A DNA stretch of 64,000 bases, taken from the NCBI GenBank assembly GCA_947302715.1, contig CAMYVY010000002.1, positions 62,001-126,000 of the forward strand. Direction: 5' to 3'. The first letter of the stretch is position 1. The number at the start of each line of letters is the position of its first letter. Position numbers and translations under genes: made by a program. The notes beneath the pieces are model-generated. The model worked only from the letters and a program-made list of their open reading frames with translations, was not told the origin of the DNA and did not search any database. Shown piece after piece: positions 44,935 through 53,847 of this stretch. Source of the stretch: an uncultured Clostridia bacterium (GTDB lineage: Bacteria > Bacillota > Clostridia > Peptostreptococcales > Anaerovoracaceae).

Positions 44935-45043
44935 TTCTATACCTCCTCGCCTACTTGATATCTATTTCAAGTTTATTATCGTCTTCTTACGCAACTACTA
45001 AAGTATAAACGCTGAATCAGTTGATGTCAACAAATTTTTGCGA

Positions 45044-46240
45044 TTACTTGCCTGTTAAGCTTACAGTATCTCTTGCTATCATCAATTCCTCGTTTGTAGG
45101 TATTAGCAGCAGTTTAACCTTGGAATCCTCATCGGAAATCACAGTGTCTTTTCCTCTTACCTTGTTCTTGATTGGATCAAGCTTGATTCCCAAATTGCCA
45201 AGGTCGTTGCAGATGATTTCTCTCATGGAGATATCGTTTTCACCAACACCAGCGGTGAAGACAATAGCATCAACACCGTTCATTTCTGCAATATATGCTC
45301 CGATGTAGAATCTTACTCTCTGAGCAAATAGTCTGAGTGCCAAATCTGCTCTCTCGTTTCCTTCTTCAACAGCAGCTTCGATATCTCTAAAGTCGCTGGA
45401 TACACCGGATACTCCCAAGACGCCTGATTTCTTGTTGAGAACATTGTTTACGGCTTCATCATCAAGACCTTCTTTTTCCTTGATGTATGAAACGATTGCA
45501 GGATCTATGTCACCGGATCTGGTTCCCATTACGAGACCTTCGAGCGGTGTGAATCCCATGGATGTATCTACTACCTTACCGTGCTTTATGGCTGTTACGG
45601 AAGCACCGTTTCCAAGGTGACATGTGATGAGCTTCAGGTCATTAAGGCTCACATTCAGCATCTGAGCAGCTCTCTGTGATACATATTTATGAGATGTTCC
45701 GTGGAATCCATATCTTCTGATTCCATATTTCTCGTAATATTCGTAAGGAAGAGCATAGATGTATGATTCAGGTGGCATGGTCTGATGGAATGCCGTATCG
45801 AATACCGCAACCATCGGTGTCGTCGGCATAAGAGCCCTGCAGGCCTCGATACCGGCAAGGTTTGGTGGATTGTGGAGCGGTGCAATTTCTATGCATTCCT
45901 CAAGTGCCTCCATTACTGTATCGTCTATAACAACGGAATCTGCATATTTTTCACCGGCATGAACAACTCTGTGTCCAACCGCTCCGATTTCTGACATATC
46001 CTTAACCACTCCATGCTCAGGATCCTGCACTGCTGCCAAAACCTGTGCAATAGCTTCCTTGTGGTCCTTCATCGGAACTTCGTTAACAATTGTGTCTTCA
46101 CCCGATTTCGTATGATTGATAACGGAACCGTCGATGCCGATTCTCTCTACGAGTCCTTTTGCCAAAAGACTCTCATCTGTCATGTCCAGCACCTGATACT
46201 TCAGTGAAGAGCTGCCGCAGTTTATTACTAATACTTTCAT
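45044..46240 (-). CDS. ackA: acetate kinase
   Basis: Interconverts acetyl phosphate + ADP and acetate + ATP, the usual ATP-yielding end of acetate fermentation. The 398-residue protein has [16 protein letters not shown] at the start, the catalytic and substrate blocks [10 protein letters not shown] and [33 protein letters not shown] near the end, and the closing [10 protein letters not shown] choose the ATG at 46240 because GGAGG precedes it. No pta (phosphotransacetylase) is adjacent. It has its own promoter within the long minus-strand run. Confidence 0.97.
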   Translation of the reverse strand: MKVLVINCGSSSLKYQVLDMTDESLLAKGLVERIGIDGSVINHTKSGEDTIVNEVPMKDHKEAIAQVLAAVQDPEHGVVKDMSEIGAVGHRVVHAGEKYADSVVIDDTVMEALEECIEIAPLHNPPNLAGIEACRALMPTTPMVAVFDTAFHQTMPPESYIYALPYEYYEKYGIRRYGFHGTSHKYVSQRAAQMLNVSLNDLKLITCHLGNGASVTAIKHGKVVDTSMGFTPLEGLVMGTRSGDIDPAIVSYIKEKEGLDDEAVNNVLNKKSGVLGVSGVSSDFRDIEAAVEEGNERADLALRLFAQRVRFYIGAYIAEMNGVDAIVFTAGVGENDISMREIICNDLGNLGIKLDPIKNKVRGKDTVISDEDSKVKLLLIPTNEELMIARDTVSLTGK

Positions 46241-46281
46241 TTTATCCTCCATACTCTCAAAATGAAATTTACAACAAAAAA

Positions 46282-46310
46282 ATTTTACATCAAAACTAAA
46301 TTGAGCGCAA
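46282..46310 (-). promoter_or_regulatory. ackA promoter
   Basis: Minus strand TTGCGC, 17-bp spacer, TAAAAT, about 40 bp upstream of the ackA start and downstream of tmcAL. It gives ackA-rpmF a separate transcript. Confidence 0.6.
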
Positions 46311-46339
46311 TACCGATTTGACTTCCAATCACGGTATAA

Positions 46340-47521
46340 TCAAAGAATAACGGGCTTTTTTACATAATCGCTCTCGTTATATAGACTCTTTCCCTGAAGC
46401 ATGGAATAGATATCGGAGGCCCTTATATCTATTTGAAGCAAATTCTTTAATGCCTCATTATCGGAATACCTAAGAGCTCCTGATATATCATCAACAAAAG
46501 CTAATTCCTCGACATCATTTGGTATCTTTACATTATCCTTGATCTGTCTGAGATAAGAAGCCCCCTTTTCATTCATGGCAAGAGGTCTAATATAAATATG
46601 CTTGGAAGCCGAATCCAGGTCATAGTCCTCGGGCTTAATTCCGAGAACAATATGGCTAAGCAGCCTTGATATTCTGGTATATGTATAGCGTTTGGACTTT
46701 GTTCGTTCTATCAGGTACGTTAAACTCTCTGCAAATCTAATTTCTTTCTTCAGTTTGTTCCCCAATCCCTCTTTGGCTGTATCAAAGCACTCAAGCTCCT
46801 CTTCGGATTTTGAAACAATTGCATACCTTACAAAATCGTAATACCTTTTATACATCGCCTTTAGCCTGGGGCCATGCACTTCATCAAAATCGAGCTCGGC
46901 ACGTATTTTTGATGCAGTCATTTCATGACCGTCTCCAATACGTTTAATAGCCAAAGGAGACATTTTTTCAGAATTCATTTCGATTTTTGACAGCGCAATC
47001 AAATACTCGATTGCAAGTATATCGTTTGAACCGCTTAAAACCGAAGCATCCACTTCCGGGTAGGCTTCTTTGATTGCCGTTTCACGAGCTACCGGGTACG
47101 ACATTCCTCCCTTCATATGATTTCGAATTAAGCCGCTTATCTCGTCTGAAGAGTTCATGCTACCTTGTGCCATAATGTCTGCCAGCTTTGTCAGATCCTC
47201 CAAGTTTCCGGATTCCGATCCGAAAGCAATGTGACTGCAACCCATAGCATTAAGTATATTAACACCCGCTGCAGCAAAATAACTCGCGCTTCCCGAAGCG
47301 AAGGCAGTAGGCATTTCCACCACCAAGTCGATACCGCCCGCTAAAGCCTTTTCCGCTCTATGCCATTTATCGAAATAGGCATATCCCCCTCTTTGAACAA
47401 AGTTCCCACTCATTACAGAAATACAAACATCCGCCTTCGTAAAAGCGGATGCAGTATCTATCAGGTATTTATGTCCCTCGTGGAAGGGATTATATTCAGC
47501 AATTATTCCGAGGGCCTTCAT
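46340..47521 (-). CDS. tmcAL: tRNA(Met) cytidine acetate ligase (TmcAL/YlbM family)
   Basis: In Bacillus, TmcAL uses ATP and acetate to make N4-acetylcytidine at the wobble base of elongator tRNA-Met. The 393-residue protein starts MKALGIIAEYNPFHEGH, with the nucleotidyltransferase HxGH-like site, SVMSGNFVQRG, ERTKSKRYTYTRISRLLSHI, and the conserved RPLAMNEKG. The start at 47521 matches family N-termini; an ATG four codons earlier is possible. It lies one gene from ackA, which makes or consumes acetate; a substrate link is suggestive only. Confidence 0.88.
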   Translation of the reverse strand: MKALGIIAEYNPFHEGHKYLIDTASAFTKADVCISVMSGNFVQRGGYAYFDKWHRAEKALAGGIDLVVEMPTAFASGSASYFAAAGVNILNAMGCSHIAFGSESGNLEDLTKLADIMAQGSMNSSDEISGLIRNHMKGGMSYPVARETAIKEAYPEVDASVLSGSNDILAIEYLIALSKIEMNSEKMSPLAIKRIGDGHEMTASKIRAELDFDEVHGPRLKAMYKRYYDFVRYAIVSKSEEELECFDTAKEGLGNKLKKEIRFAESLTYLIERTKSKRYTYTRISRLLSHIVLGIKPEDYDLDSASKHIYIRPLAMNEKGASYLRQIKDNVKIPNDVEELAFVDDISGALRYSDNEALKNLLQIDIRASDIYSMLQGKSLYNESDYVKKPVIL

Positions 47522-47591
47522 CTCTTGTTCCATTTCTTCTTTATCTTAAGGGCAAGAAGAATAACATGCCTAATCATCGAAAGAAACATCC

Positions 47592-48200
47592 TTATGCTTC
47601 TCCTGCTTCAGGATCCTGCTCTTCGACAACCGTTCCCTGAGCTCCGCTAACAGGAATCTCTATGTCATGCTTTGGAAGGTCGGCGTTTTTAATTTCCTCT
47701 GCCATTCTCTGAACTTCCTCCAGGTCACTGTCGATTTTTCCGGAAATGCCGGAGAAATGCCTATCCATCTCATCGTACATGGCAACAAAATACTTGTTGT
47801 TGACCTCATCCATCTTTTGACGGAAGTTATAGAGAACCTCATCCATATAATTATAGGTTCTGATTCTCATATCCCTGGAATACTCATCGGCACGGCGATA
47901 AACTTCCTGCGCAACATCTTTTGCTCTCTGGCTGATGGCATGCTCTTCAACCATAGTATCAGCCTGCTTTCTCGCCTCTATTATTATGCGCTCGTATTCA
48001 GACTTTGCCTCTGCATGAATCTTATCTTTTTCGTCTATAACCCACTTCGCCTGCTGCACATCATCCGGGAGACTCAGTCTTATGTCCTTGGCAAGCTCCA
48101 GGATTTCATTGGCATCTACCATAACCTTGCTGGCCAGTGGAACTCTTGGCGCAGTATTAACTATTTCTTCTAATTCATTTAATAATTCCAGAACTGTCAT
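47592..48200 (-). CDS. coiled-coil protein, ATPase subunit H-like, function unknown
   Basis: 202 residues, almost entirely helical and strongly charged, with long coiled-coil-like heptads from about 70 to 170 (KDKIHAEAKSEYERIIIEAR). Similar proteins are often labelled 'ATPase' or 'V-type ATPase subunit H' by loose likeness to stator stalk subunits, but no ATPase genes are near and no Walker motif exists, so that label should not be trusted. It has no membrane helix or signal peptide. It lies 10 bp after coaD and is cotranscribed; its product may be structural, for example DivIVA-like. Confidence 0.7.
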   Translation of the reverse strand: MTVLELLNELEEIVNTAPRVPLASKVMVDANEILELAKDIRLSLPDDVQQAKWVIDEKDKIHAEAKSEYERIIIEARKQADTMVEEHAISQRAKDVAQEVYRRADEYSRDMRIRTYNYMDEVLYNFRQKMDEVNNKYFVAMYDEMDRHFSGISGKIDSDLEEVQRMAEEIKNADLPKHDIEIPVSGAQGTVVEEQDPEAGEA

Positions 48201-48210
48201 TAGTGACCTC

Positions 48211-48693
48211 CTACTTTGAAAATTTCTTTTTTATCTCTTTTAAAACGACAGGCGGAACCAATCCGTCCACTTTGCCGTTAAGCGCCACAACTTCCTTGAT
48301 TACACTGGAGCTGATAAACGAATATTCCGGACTTGTCATAAGGAAGACGGACTCAATGCCCGGATTAAAGAGTTTTGCATTCATCTGCGCCATCTGTATT
48401 TCATATTCAAAATCTGTAGTGGCCCTAAGTCCTCTAACTACAGCATTGAATTTCTTGGCATTCACGTAGTCTGCAAGCAAGCCTGTAAAGCAATCAACTT
48501 GCACGTTTGGTAGGTCATTAATAAGCTTCTTGATCATTTCAACTCTTTCTTCGGGAGTAAAGAGCGGAACCTTATTTGGATTGTGAATGACTCCAACTAT
48601 CAATTTGTCAAACATCTTTGATGCTCTCGTTATTATGTCCAAGTGACCGTTGGTCATCGGATCGAACGAACCGGAGTACAATGCTTTTTTCAT
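48211..48693 (-). CDS. coaD: phosphopantetheine adenylyltransferase
   Basis: Fourth step of CoA synthesis (ATP + 4'-phosphopantetheine). The 160-residue protein has YSGSFDPMTNGHLDII with the HxGH-like nucleotidyltransferase site as NGH, VVRGLRATTDFEYEIQMA, and the C-terminal SFISSSVIKEVVALNG. It lies downstream of rsmD, a frequent bacterial pair. Confidence 0.97.
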   Translation of the reverse strand: MKKALYSGSFDPMTNGHLDIITRASKMFDKLIVGVIHNPNKVPLFTPEERVEMIKKLINDLPNVQVDCFTGLLADYVNAKKFNAVVRGLRATTDFEYEIQMAQMNAKLFNPGIESVFLMTSPEYSFISSSVIKEVVALNGKVDGLVPPVVLKEIKKKFSK

Positions 48694-48733
48694 TTATGCT
48701 TCTCAAACTTTCCTATTCATTATCCATACTGCT

Positions 48734-49285
48734 TTATGCTTGTACCTTATGGTAAATAGAAAGAACAACCTTTCCATAGGATTTCTCCTTGGAAACAAAA
48801 AGACTTCCTATCCGTTCTGGCAGGTTAAGTTCTTTTGGATGTTCAGTTATTATTATACCGTCATCCTTCAATAAATCAAGTGAATCTATGGCGTTTAAGG
48901 CTTTTTCGTAGAGATTGGAATCATATGGGGGATCTATCAAAAACACATCAATCTTTTCACCTTCAAGCTTGTGAAGCAGTTTCATATAGTCCCCTTGTAC
49001 AACCCTTGAATATTCACCCGCATTGCATTTTTCAATATTTGTCTTAATCAGCCTAATGGCGTTTCTGTCCTTGTCACAGAAATAGCAGAGCCTTGCACCT
49101 CTTGATAATGCTTCAAGTCCAAGTCCTCCCGTTCCGGAAAACAAGTCAACAAACACACCATCCTCTGTATAAGGCATCAAAATGCTGAAAATTGCTTCCT
49201 TAACCTTATCAGTAGTCGGTCTAATTTCATTGTCGCTCGGGGTTTCAAGTTTTCTTCCTTTGTAGTCACCTGCAATTATTCTCAC
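48734..49285 (-). CDS. rsmD: 16S rRNA (guanine(966)-N2)-methyltransferase
   Basis: SAM-dependent methylation of G966 in 16S rRNA. The 183-residue protein has MRIIAGDYKGRKL at the start, RPTTDKVKEAIFSIL, the SAM loop VDLFSGTGGLGLEALSRGA, and the catalytic (N/D)PPY motif as LIDPPYDSN. It is located between recG and coaD, as expected. Confidence 0.96.
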   Translation of the reverse strand: MRIIAGDYKGRKLETPSDNEIRPTTDKVKEAIFSILMPYTEDGVFVDLFSGTGGLGLEALSRGARLCYFCDKDRNAIRLIKTNIEKCNAGEYSRVVQGDYMKLLHKLEGEKIDVFLIDPPYDSNLYEKALNAIDSLDLLKDDGIIITEHPKELNLPERIGSLFVSKEKSYGKVVLSIYHKVQA

Positions 49286-49295
49286 TATATGCCCC

Positions 49296-51341
49296 CTATA
49301 GCAATAAGCTTAAATCTTCGCCAAATGTATTCTCGACCTTGGCTCTAAGTGCTCGGTTCTCTTCATCCTTAAGCGCAGGGTCTCTCTCAAGTATTCCCTT
49401 TGCCGCAATCTGAGCCTTTTCGAGAACATCAATATGCTTAACCAAATCGGATAGAATAAGCTCAGGTATTCCGTGTTGCTTGGTTCCGAATATTTCTCCG
49501 GGTCCGCGAAGTTCCATGTCACGCTCTGCTATTTCAAATCCGTCATTTGTGCTGCACATTATTTCCTGTCTCTTAACCGCCACTTCACTGTCACTGTCCG
49601 AAATAAGAAAGCAAAACGATTCCTCGCTTCCTCTTCCGACTCGCCCTCTGAGTTGATGTAATTGAGCAAGACCAAATCTCTCGGCGTTTTCTATTATCAT
49701 AACGCTTGCATTCGGTACGTTTATTCCAACCTCTATCACCACGGTGGAAACAAGAACATCAACAAGTCCTTCGGAAAAGTTCTGCATCACTAAATCTTTT
49801 TCATCCTGTTTCATGGCGCCATGGACAAGCTCAACCCTGAAACCTTTAAACTTTGATTTAAGCTCTTCAAATAATTTCTTTGCCGAATGAGCATCAATGC
49901 TATCCGAATCATCTATGAGAGGAGCAACTACGTATATCTGGCGCCCATCCTTAATCTTACCCCTGGCAAATTCGTAAACTCTTTCTCTCCCCTCGGAACT
50001 TGTATGCGTCGTTTTTACCGGTTTTCTGCCCTTTGGCATGGACCTAATCTGTGATGAGTCCAAATCACCGTACAGTATAACTGCAAGCGTCCTCGGGATG
50101 GGAGTTGCAGTCATTACCAAAACATTTACGCCCTCACCTTTTTCGGAAAGCTTACGTCTTTGATTGACACCAAATCTATGTTGTTCGTCGGTAACAACCA
50201 GACCCAATTTGTCAAACTTGACGTTTTCCTGCAGAACTGCGTGGGTAGCAATCAGTATCTCAACGCTACCGTCCTTGAGGCCTTGAAGTATTTCCTTCTT
50301 TTCCTTGGCAGGCATTGAGCTTATAAGAAGCTTCGGCGTAATTCCATACTTCTTAAAATCCCGACTAAAGGTTTCAAGGTGCTGCTTGGCCAGAATCTCG
50401 GTTGGTGCCATTATTACGCTTTGATATCCTGACCTAACCGCAGAAAGCATTGCCATTTCCGCTATTACAGTTTTCCCGGAGCCAACGTCACCTTGGAGAA
50501 GCCTGTTCATTCTTTTATTTGACTCCAAATCGTCCCTGATGCTCTTCCACGCTTTTAATTGATCATCCGTAAGTTCAAACGGAAGATCCTTCATCAAAGA
50601 CTCGCCTCCATCCCCCGATATGACTATCGCATCACGAATGTCCTGTTCACCTTTTCTCATAAATTGAAGGCCGGTTTCCATAACCAGAAGTTCAGAAAAA
50701 ACCATTCTGAATTTAGCTGCGAGAACCTTCTTCCCATCAGTAGGAAAGTGGAGATTTGAAAGAGCGAACTTTATATCCGCAAGTCTGTAGTCCTTCACTA
50801 CCTTGTCAGGAATCCATTCCGGAATGTCATCGTAAAGAGGGCTAAGCTCTTGCTCAATTCTTCTTATTTCCTTCTGCGAAACTCCATTGATTTTGGGGTA
50901 GATTGGAATTATACCTCTTATATCGTCAGGTGCTCCTGTTCTGGAGAATTCGGGGTGAATCATTTGAAATCTGGCATAGTTTTGACTCACCTTACCATAG
51001 AATGTGTATTCAACATTTTGATCGAATAGTTTGGATAAGAATCTTCCATTAAAGAATACAACCTCTATAGCACCGGTATCGTCACCGACCAAAAGCGATA
51101 GGGGCGAGTTTTTTCGATAATAATTTGTAGGCGCCTTTTTTATGAGGACCTTTGCAGTAATCAGAGCTTCTTCTCCAGGTTTTAGGTCACTTATCCGAGT
51201 TATCAGTCTCCTGTCCTGATAGGATCTTGGGAAATAATTAATTAAATCTTCAACAGTCATAAGTCCTTGATCGTTGAAGATTTTTTCTTTCTTTGGTCCT
51301 ATTCCGCGTATGCTTCCTATGCTCGAAAAGAGTTCTAACAT
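49296..51341 (-). CDS. recG: ATP-dependent DNA helicase RecG
   Basis: Remodels stalled forks and Holliday junctions. The 681-residue protein has the N-terminal wedge/OB region, Walker A LLQGDVGSGKTVIAEMA near residue 284, DEQHRFGVNQR, TATPIPRTLAVILYGDLD, and the helicase C block IENAERFGLAQLHQLRGRVG. It is full length. Its start overlaps the Asp23-family gene by seven bases, which points to coupled translation. The fakA/DAK gene often found between these two in Firmicutes is absent. Confidence 0.97.
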   Translation of the reverse strand: MLELFSSIGSIRGIGPKKEKIFNDQGLMTVEDLINYFPRSYQDRRLITRISDLKPGEEALITAKVLIKKAPTNYYRKNSPLSLLVGDDTGAIEVVFFNGRFLSKLFDQNVEYTFYGKVSQNYARFQMIHPEFSRTGAPDDIRGIIPIYPKINGVSQKEIRRIEQELSPLYDDIPEWIPDKVVKDYRLADIKFALSNLHFPTDGKKVLAAKFRMVFSELLVMETGLQFMRKGEQDIRDAIVISGDGGESLMKDLPFELTDDQLKAWKSIRDDLESNKRMNRLLQGDVGSGKTVIAEMAMLSAVRSGYQSVIMAPTEILAKQHLETFSRDFKKYGITPKLLISSMPAKEKKEILQGLKDGSVEILIATHAVLQENVKFDKLGLVVTDEQHRFGVNQRRKLSEKGEGVNVLVMTATPIPRTLAVILYGDLDSSQIRSMPKGRKPVKTTHTSSEGRERVYEFARGKIKDGRQIYVVAPLIDDSDSIDAHSAKKLFEELKSKFKGFRVELVHGAMKQDEKDLVMQNFSEGLVDVLVSTVVIEVGINVPNASVMIIENAERFGLAQLHQLRGRVGRGSEESFCFLISDSDSEVAVKRQEIMCSTNDGFEIAERDMELRGPGEIFGTKQHGIPELILSDLVKHIDVLEKAQIAAKGILERDPALKDEENRALRAKVENTFGEDLSLLL

Positions 51342-51712
51342 TCCCTATCCTGTTCCTCCGAATAATCATAGGACAAATCCATATTCCTCTTTACGAGAGT
51401 TTGGGATCTTACTCCGGACACGTTGATATTCACAGTTCCGGGATATTTACCGGTTCTGTCATAAATAAGCTTTGCCAATTTATCCGAAAGCGTTTTGGTC
51501 GTTTCTTTTATTGATTCTCCAAATTTAACATATACCGAAAACCCGATTTCAATCCGTTCGTTGTCATCATAAGCGCATTTTACGTTTGGCTTCTGAGCAA
51601 GCCAAATCCTATCATATAGCTTAGGCTGTTGACAGAAACGTGCAATCTCATCTTCAAACACCTTGTCGGATACGGTTATTTTACCGTAGTCAGTAGTTTT
51701 TTCCAGTGGCAT
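51335..51712 (-). CDS. Asp23/Gls24 family envelope protein
   Basis: 125 residues if started at the ATG at 51712, which has GGGAG just upstream; a TTG four codons earlier is less likely. The family block DYGKITVSDKVFEDEI, an IGFSVYVKFGESI beta-strand region and KLIYDRTGKYPGTVNINVSG are seen. In other Firmicutes these proteins are surface-stress associated or linked to fatty-acid kinase; exact role here is unknown. It sits between rpmB and recG and overlaps recG. Confidence 0.85.
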   Translation of the reverse strand: MPLEKTTDYGKITVSDKVFEDEIARFCQQPKLYDRIWLAQKPNVKCAYDDNERIEIGFSVYVKFGESIKETTKTLSDKLAKLIYDRTGKYPGTVNINVSGVRSQTLVKRNMDLSYDYSEEQDREC

Positions 51713-51733
51713 ATTTTCTCCCAAAACGAATAA

Positions 51734-51758
51734 TCCGCGAAAGCAAAGCCTTCGCGGA
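51734..51758 (-). terminator. hairpin between rpmB and the Asp23 gene
   Basis: Stem TCCGCGAA/TTCGCGGA (8 bp) with an inner GC/GC extension. On the minus strand it is followed by TTATTCGTTTTGG, a weak U-run, so it could partly end the rpmB transcript. Confidence 0.55.
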
Positions 51759-51771
51759 ATTCATACAGTTA

Positions 51772-51963
51772 TTAGATGGCGCGGACGATCTTTCCGGATC
51801 TCATGCACCTTGTGCATACGTTTGCTCTTCTGACAGTACCATTGTCATTAATTTTGACGGACTGGATGTTTGCATTCCATTTTCTTCTCGTATGTCTCAT
51901 GGAATGGGAAACATTGTTTCCTGAAACCTGGCCCTTGCCACAGACTTCGCATTTTCTAGCCAT
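51772..51963 (-). CDS. rpmB: 50S ribosomal protein L28
   Basis: 63 residues, [20 protein letters not shown] at the start, with C5/C8 and C50/C53 as zinc-type CxxC pairs, so it is the Cys-plus form. AAGGAGG precedes the ATG at 51963; the three upstream in-frame codons are not needed. It is the first gene of the Asp23-recG run in many Firmicutes, as here. Confidence 0.97.
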   Translation of the reverse strand: MARKCEVCGKGQVSGNNVSHSMRHTRRKWNANIQSVKINDNGTVRRANVCTRCMRSGKIVRAI

Positions 51964-52145
51964 TTGCCGCACCTCCTTACATAGTTATGGTATATACCGT
52001 AATTACGGTAAAAATCGATATCATTTGGTTCATGAAATATCTTCCTCCACGAACCGCAAGCAGTATTATAGCATAGCAATACCGGTAAACACAAGCATTT
52101 TTTTCGCTAATTTCAATTATTTCACCTAAAACTTCTAAATCGGCC

Positions 52146-52688
52146 CTATTTACTGGAAGCCCTCATATCCAAGTATTCCGCCCTAATCATCGACTTTAAT
52201 GTTAAATCAAAATATCTGCCGTTCTTTTTACCGGCATTTCTGAGTATGCCTTCATCCTTGAAACCCATTGAATCAAAGAAATATTCAGCATTCTTGTTCC
52301 TCGGAAGTATTGTAACCGTAACCCTCTCCATATGTAGGTTAATGAAAACATATTCAAGGATTTTCTTCATTGCTTCCTTGCCATAGCCTTTTCCCCTAAG
52401 CTCGGGATTGGCAATATAAATCCTTGCTATTTTAAGCGAATCATTTCTTTCATTAATATTTGATATGACAAGTCTTCCGATGGGCCCTTCACTCGGTTTA
52501 AGTGTAAGGGTCATCTGAACAAATGCATCTTTACGGTCGCAATCAATATACTCCTTTACCACAGATTCGTAGTCTCTGTCATCATCCATCGTAAAGTAGT
52601 CAGAAACCTCCGTCGATGTCTCCCATTCCGTGAATAATTGGCAATCTGAAAAAACAGAATCTCTAATTATTAAATTTCTGGTTTCCAT
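52146..52688 (-). CDS. GNAT-family N-acetyltransferase (RimJ/RimL type)
   Basis: 180 residues: ETRNLIIRDSVFSDCQLFTE at the start and the acetyl-CoA loop PELRGKGYGKEAMKKILEY with R/Q-x-x-G-x-G/A (about 115-133), then FINLHMERVTVTILPRNKNA. These fit acetyltransferases that act on protein N-termini or small amines; the substrate cannot be told. It follows the GH25 gene on the same strand and has a weak ribosome site. Confidence 0.82.
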   Translation of the reverse strand: METRNLIIRDSVFSDCQLFTEWETSTEVSDYFTMDDDRDYESVVKEYIDCDRKDAFVQMTLTLKPSEGPIGRLVISNINERNDSLKIARIYIANPELRGKGYGKEAMKKILEYVFINLHMERVTVTILPRNKNAEYFFDSMGFKDEGILRNAGKKNGRYFDLTLKSMIRAEYLDMRASSK

Positions 52689-52726
52689 TATCTATGCGTT
52701 CCTTTCTTTTTCTATATTATATCATA

Positions 52727-53683
52727 TTACGGTCTAATATACATAATATTCAAATCCACGGGTTCATTAATTCCATCGACTATTCCGCTATCCGAATACT
52801 GCCAAAATTCATATCTGAAGGGATATGGAGTACTCTCCGCATAATGGGCGAGCCATATCTTTCTGTTGCTGAGCTTAAAGATATTAAGATGAGATAGAAT
52901 CCAACTTGGATTGGCATATATTATTGAGTCATATCCGTAATTCTCCACGACTTCGCAAAATGCATCCGCAATTTCAGTCCGCTCATCAGTAGTAAGGTTA
53001 TATATGCGGTCTTCACTACCTGTAACCTCCTCCATGTCGTGCGCTATAGGAAGAGTTAAATCATAGCCTTCAACGAGTTCAGTTACATACTTCGCTTCTT
53101 CAATGGACTCGTCTACGGTTATGGCCTGGGAAAAGAAATATACGCCAACATCTATTCCATTCGCTATGGCATTTTCTATATTATATCTAAAGTACGCATC
53201 CTCCTTTAGATTCCCCTGATCGTAGGTCCTATATCCAGCTCTTATGAAGGCGAATTCAACGCCCGATTCCTTTACCAGACTCCAATCGATTTCTCCCTGA
53301 TGTTCAGAAACATCGATTCCACGCCTTGAGGTTATAGTTCCATCATCATAGCTTCTGAAATTGTATTCATCCTGATAGTAATACGAATAGTGGAGTTCAG
53401 AAAGAGGATACGATGATTCCTCGACCTCCTCCTGCGGACCGGAATAAACAAGTTTTTCGGAGTCGTTCATATTCTTTACAATCGAGGCTACAGCAAAAAC
53501 CAGGAGCACGATTGCAATAGCTGAAATCGTCATCCTGTTTCTTGAAAAAAACGAACCCAATTCAATGAGAAAATCTTTGGAGCCATCACTCATGGTGTTT
53601 GGCTTCGCAGGAGTTCTCTTTGTTTTTGCCTTAGGGCGTGCTTTCGATGATTCTCTTTTTGGTCTTTTGCCGGAGCTTATCAT
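52727..53683 (-). CDS. membrane-anchored GH25 lysozyme
   Basis: Predicted N-acetylmuramidase, 318 residues. The first 50 residues are very basic, followed by one membrane helix (51-69), so the enzyme is tethered with its catalytic domain outside. Residues about 120-318 form a GH25 domain: RGIDVSEHQGEIDW (D124), SGVEFAFIRAGYRTYDQG, VYFFSQAITVDE and the catalytic Asp-x-Glu in AHDMEEV (D216, E218), then IWLAHYAE and FWQYSDSG. It probably remodels or turns over peptidoglycan. Its promoter contains a 12-bp palindrome and faces htpG. Confidence 0.92.
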   Translation of the reverse strand: MISSGKRPKRESSKARPKAKTKRTPAKPNTMSDGSKDFLIELGSFFSRNRMTISAIAIVLLVFAVASIVKNMNDSEKLVYSGPQEEVEESSYPLSELHYSYYYQDEYNFRSYDDGTITSRRGIDVSEHQGEIDWSLVKESGVEFAFIRAGYRTYDQGNLKEDAYFRYNIENAIANGIDVGVYFFSQAITVDESIEEAKYVTELVEGYDLTLPIAHDMEEVTGSEDRIYNLTTDERTEIADAFCEVVENYGYDSIIYANPSWILSHLNIFKLSNRKIWLAHYAESTPYPFRYEFWQYSDSGIVDGINEPVDLNIMYIRP

Positions 53684-53728
53684 TAGTTTACATTGTGATA
53701 TTTTCTTTATCGGACGCGAACATTTAGA

Positions 53729-53757
53729 ATTTTAACACATATATGTGATAGATTAAA
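53729..53757 (-). promoter_or_regulatory. GH25 promoter with palindrome in the spacer
   Basis: Minus strand TTTAAT, 17-bp spacer, TAAAAT, about 50 bp upstream of the GH25 start. The spacer holds a perfect palindrome CACATATATGTG (53736-53747), placed where a repressor or activator dimer could act. Confidence 0.55.
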
Positions 53758-53774
53758 GTATTTTAAAATCTATG

Positions 53775-53803
53775 TTTACAAATGGTACTCCCGGTGGTAA
53801 ATT
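53775..53803 (+). promoter_or_regulatory. htpG promoter
   Basis: TTTACA (53775-53780), 17-bp spacer, TAAATT (53798-53803). The predicted start of transcription falls in the CIRCE element, so HrcA bound there would block initiation. Confidence 0.65.
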
Positions 53804-53807
53804 ATAT

Positions 53808-53834
53808 TTAGCACTCTCTTAACCCGAGTGCTAA
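53808..53834 (+). promoter_or_regulatory. CIRCE operator (HrcA site)
   Basis: Perfect TTAGCACTC-N9-GAGTGCTAA, directly upstream of the AGGAGG ribosome site and 13 bp before the htpG ATG. This is the full consensus HrcA operator known from groE and dnaK operons. Confidence 0.97.
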
Positions 53835-53847
53835 AGGAGGAAAAGAT

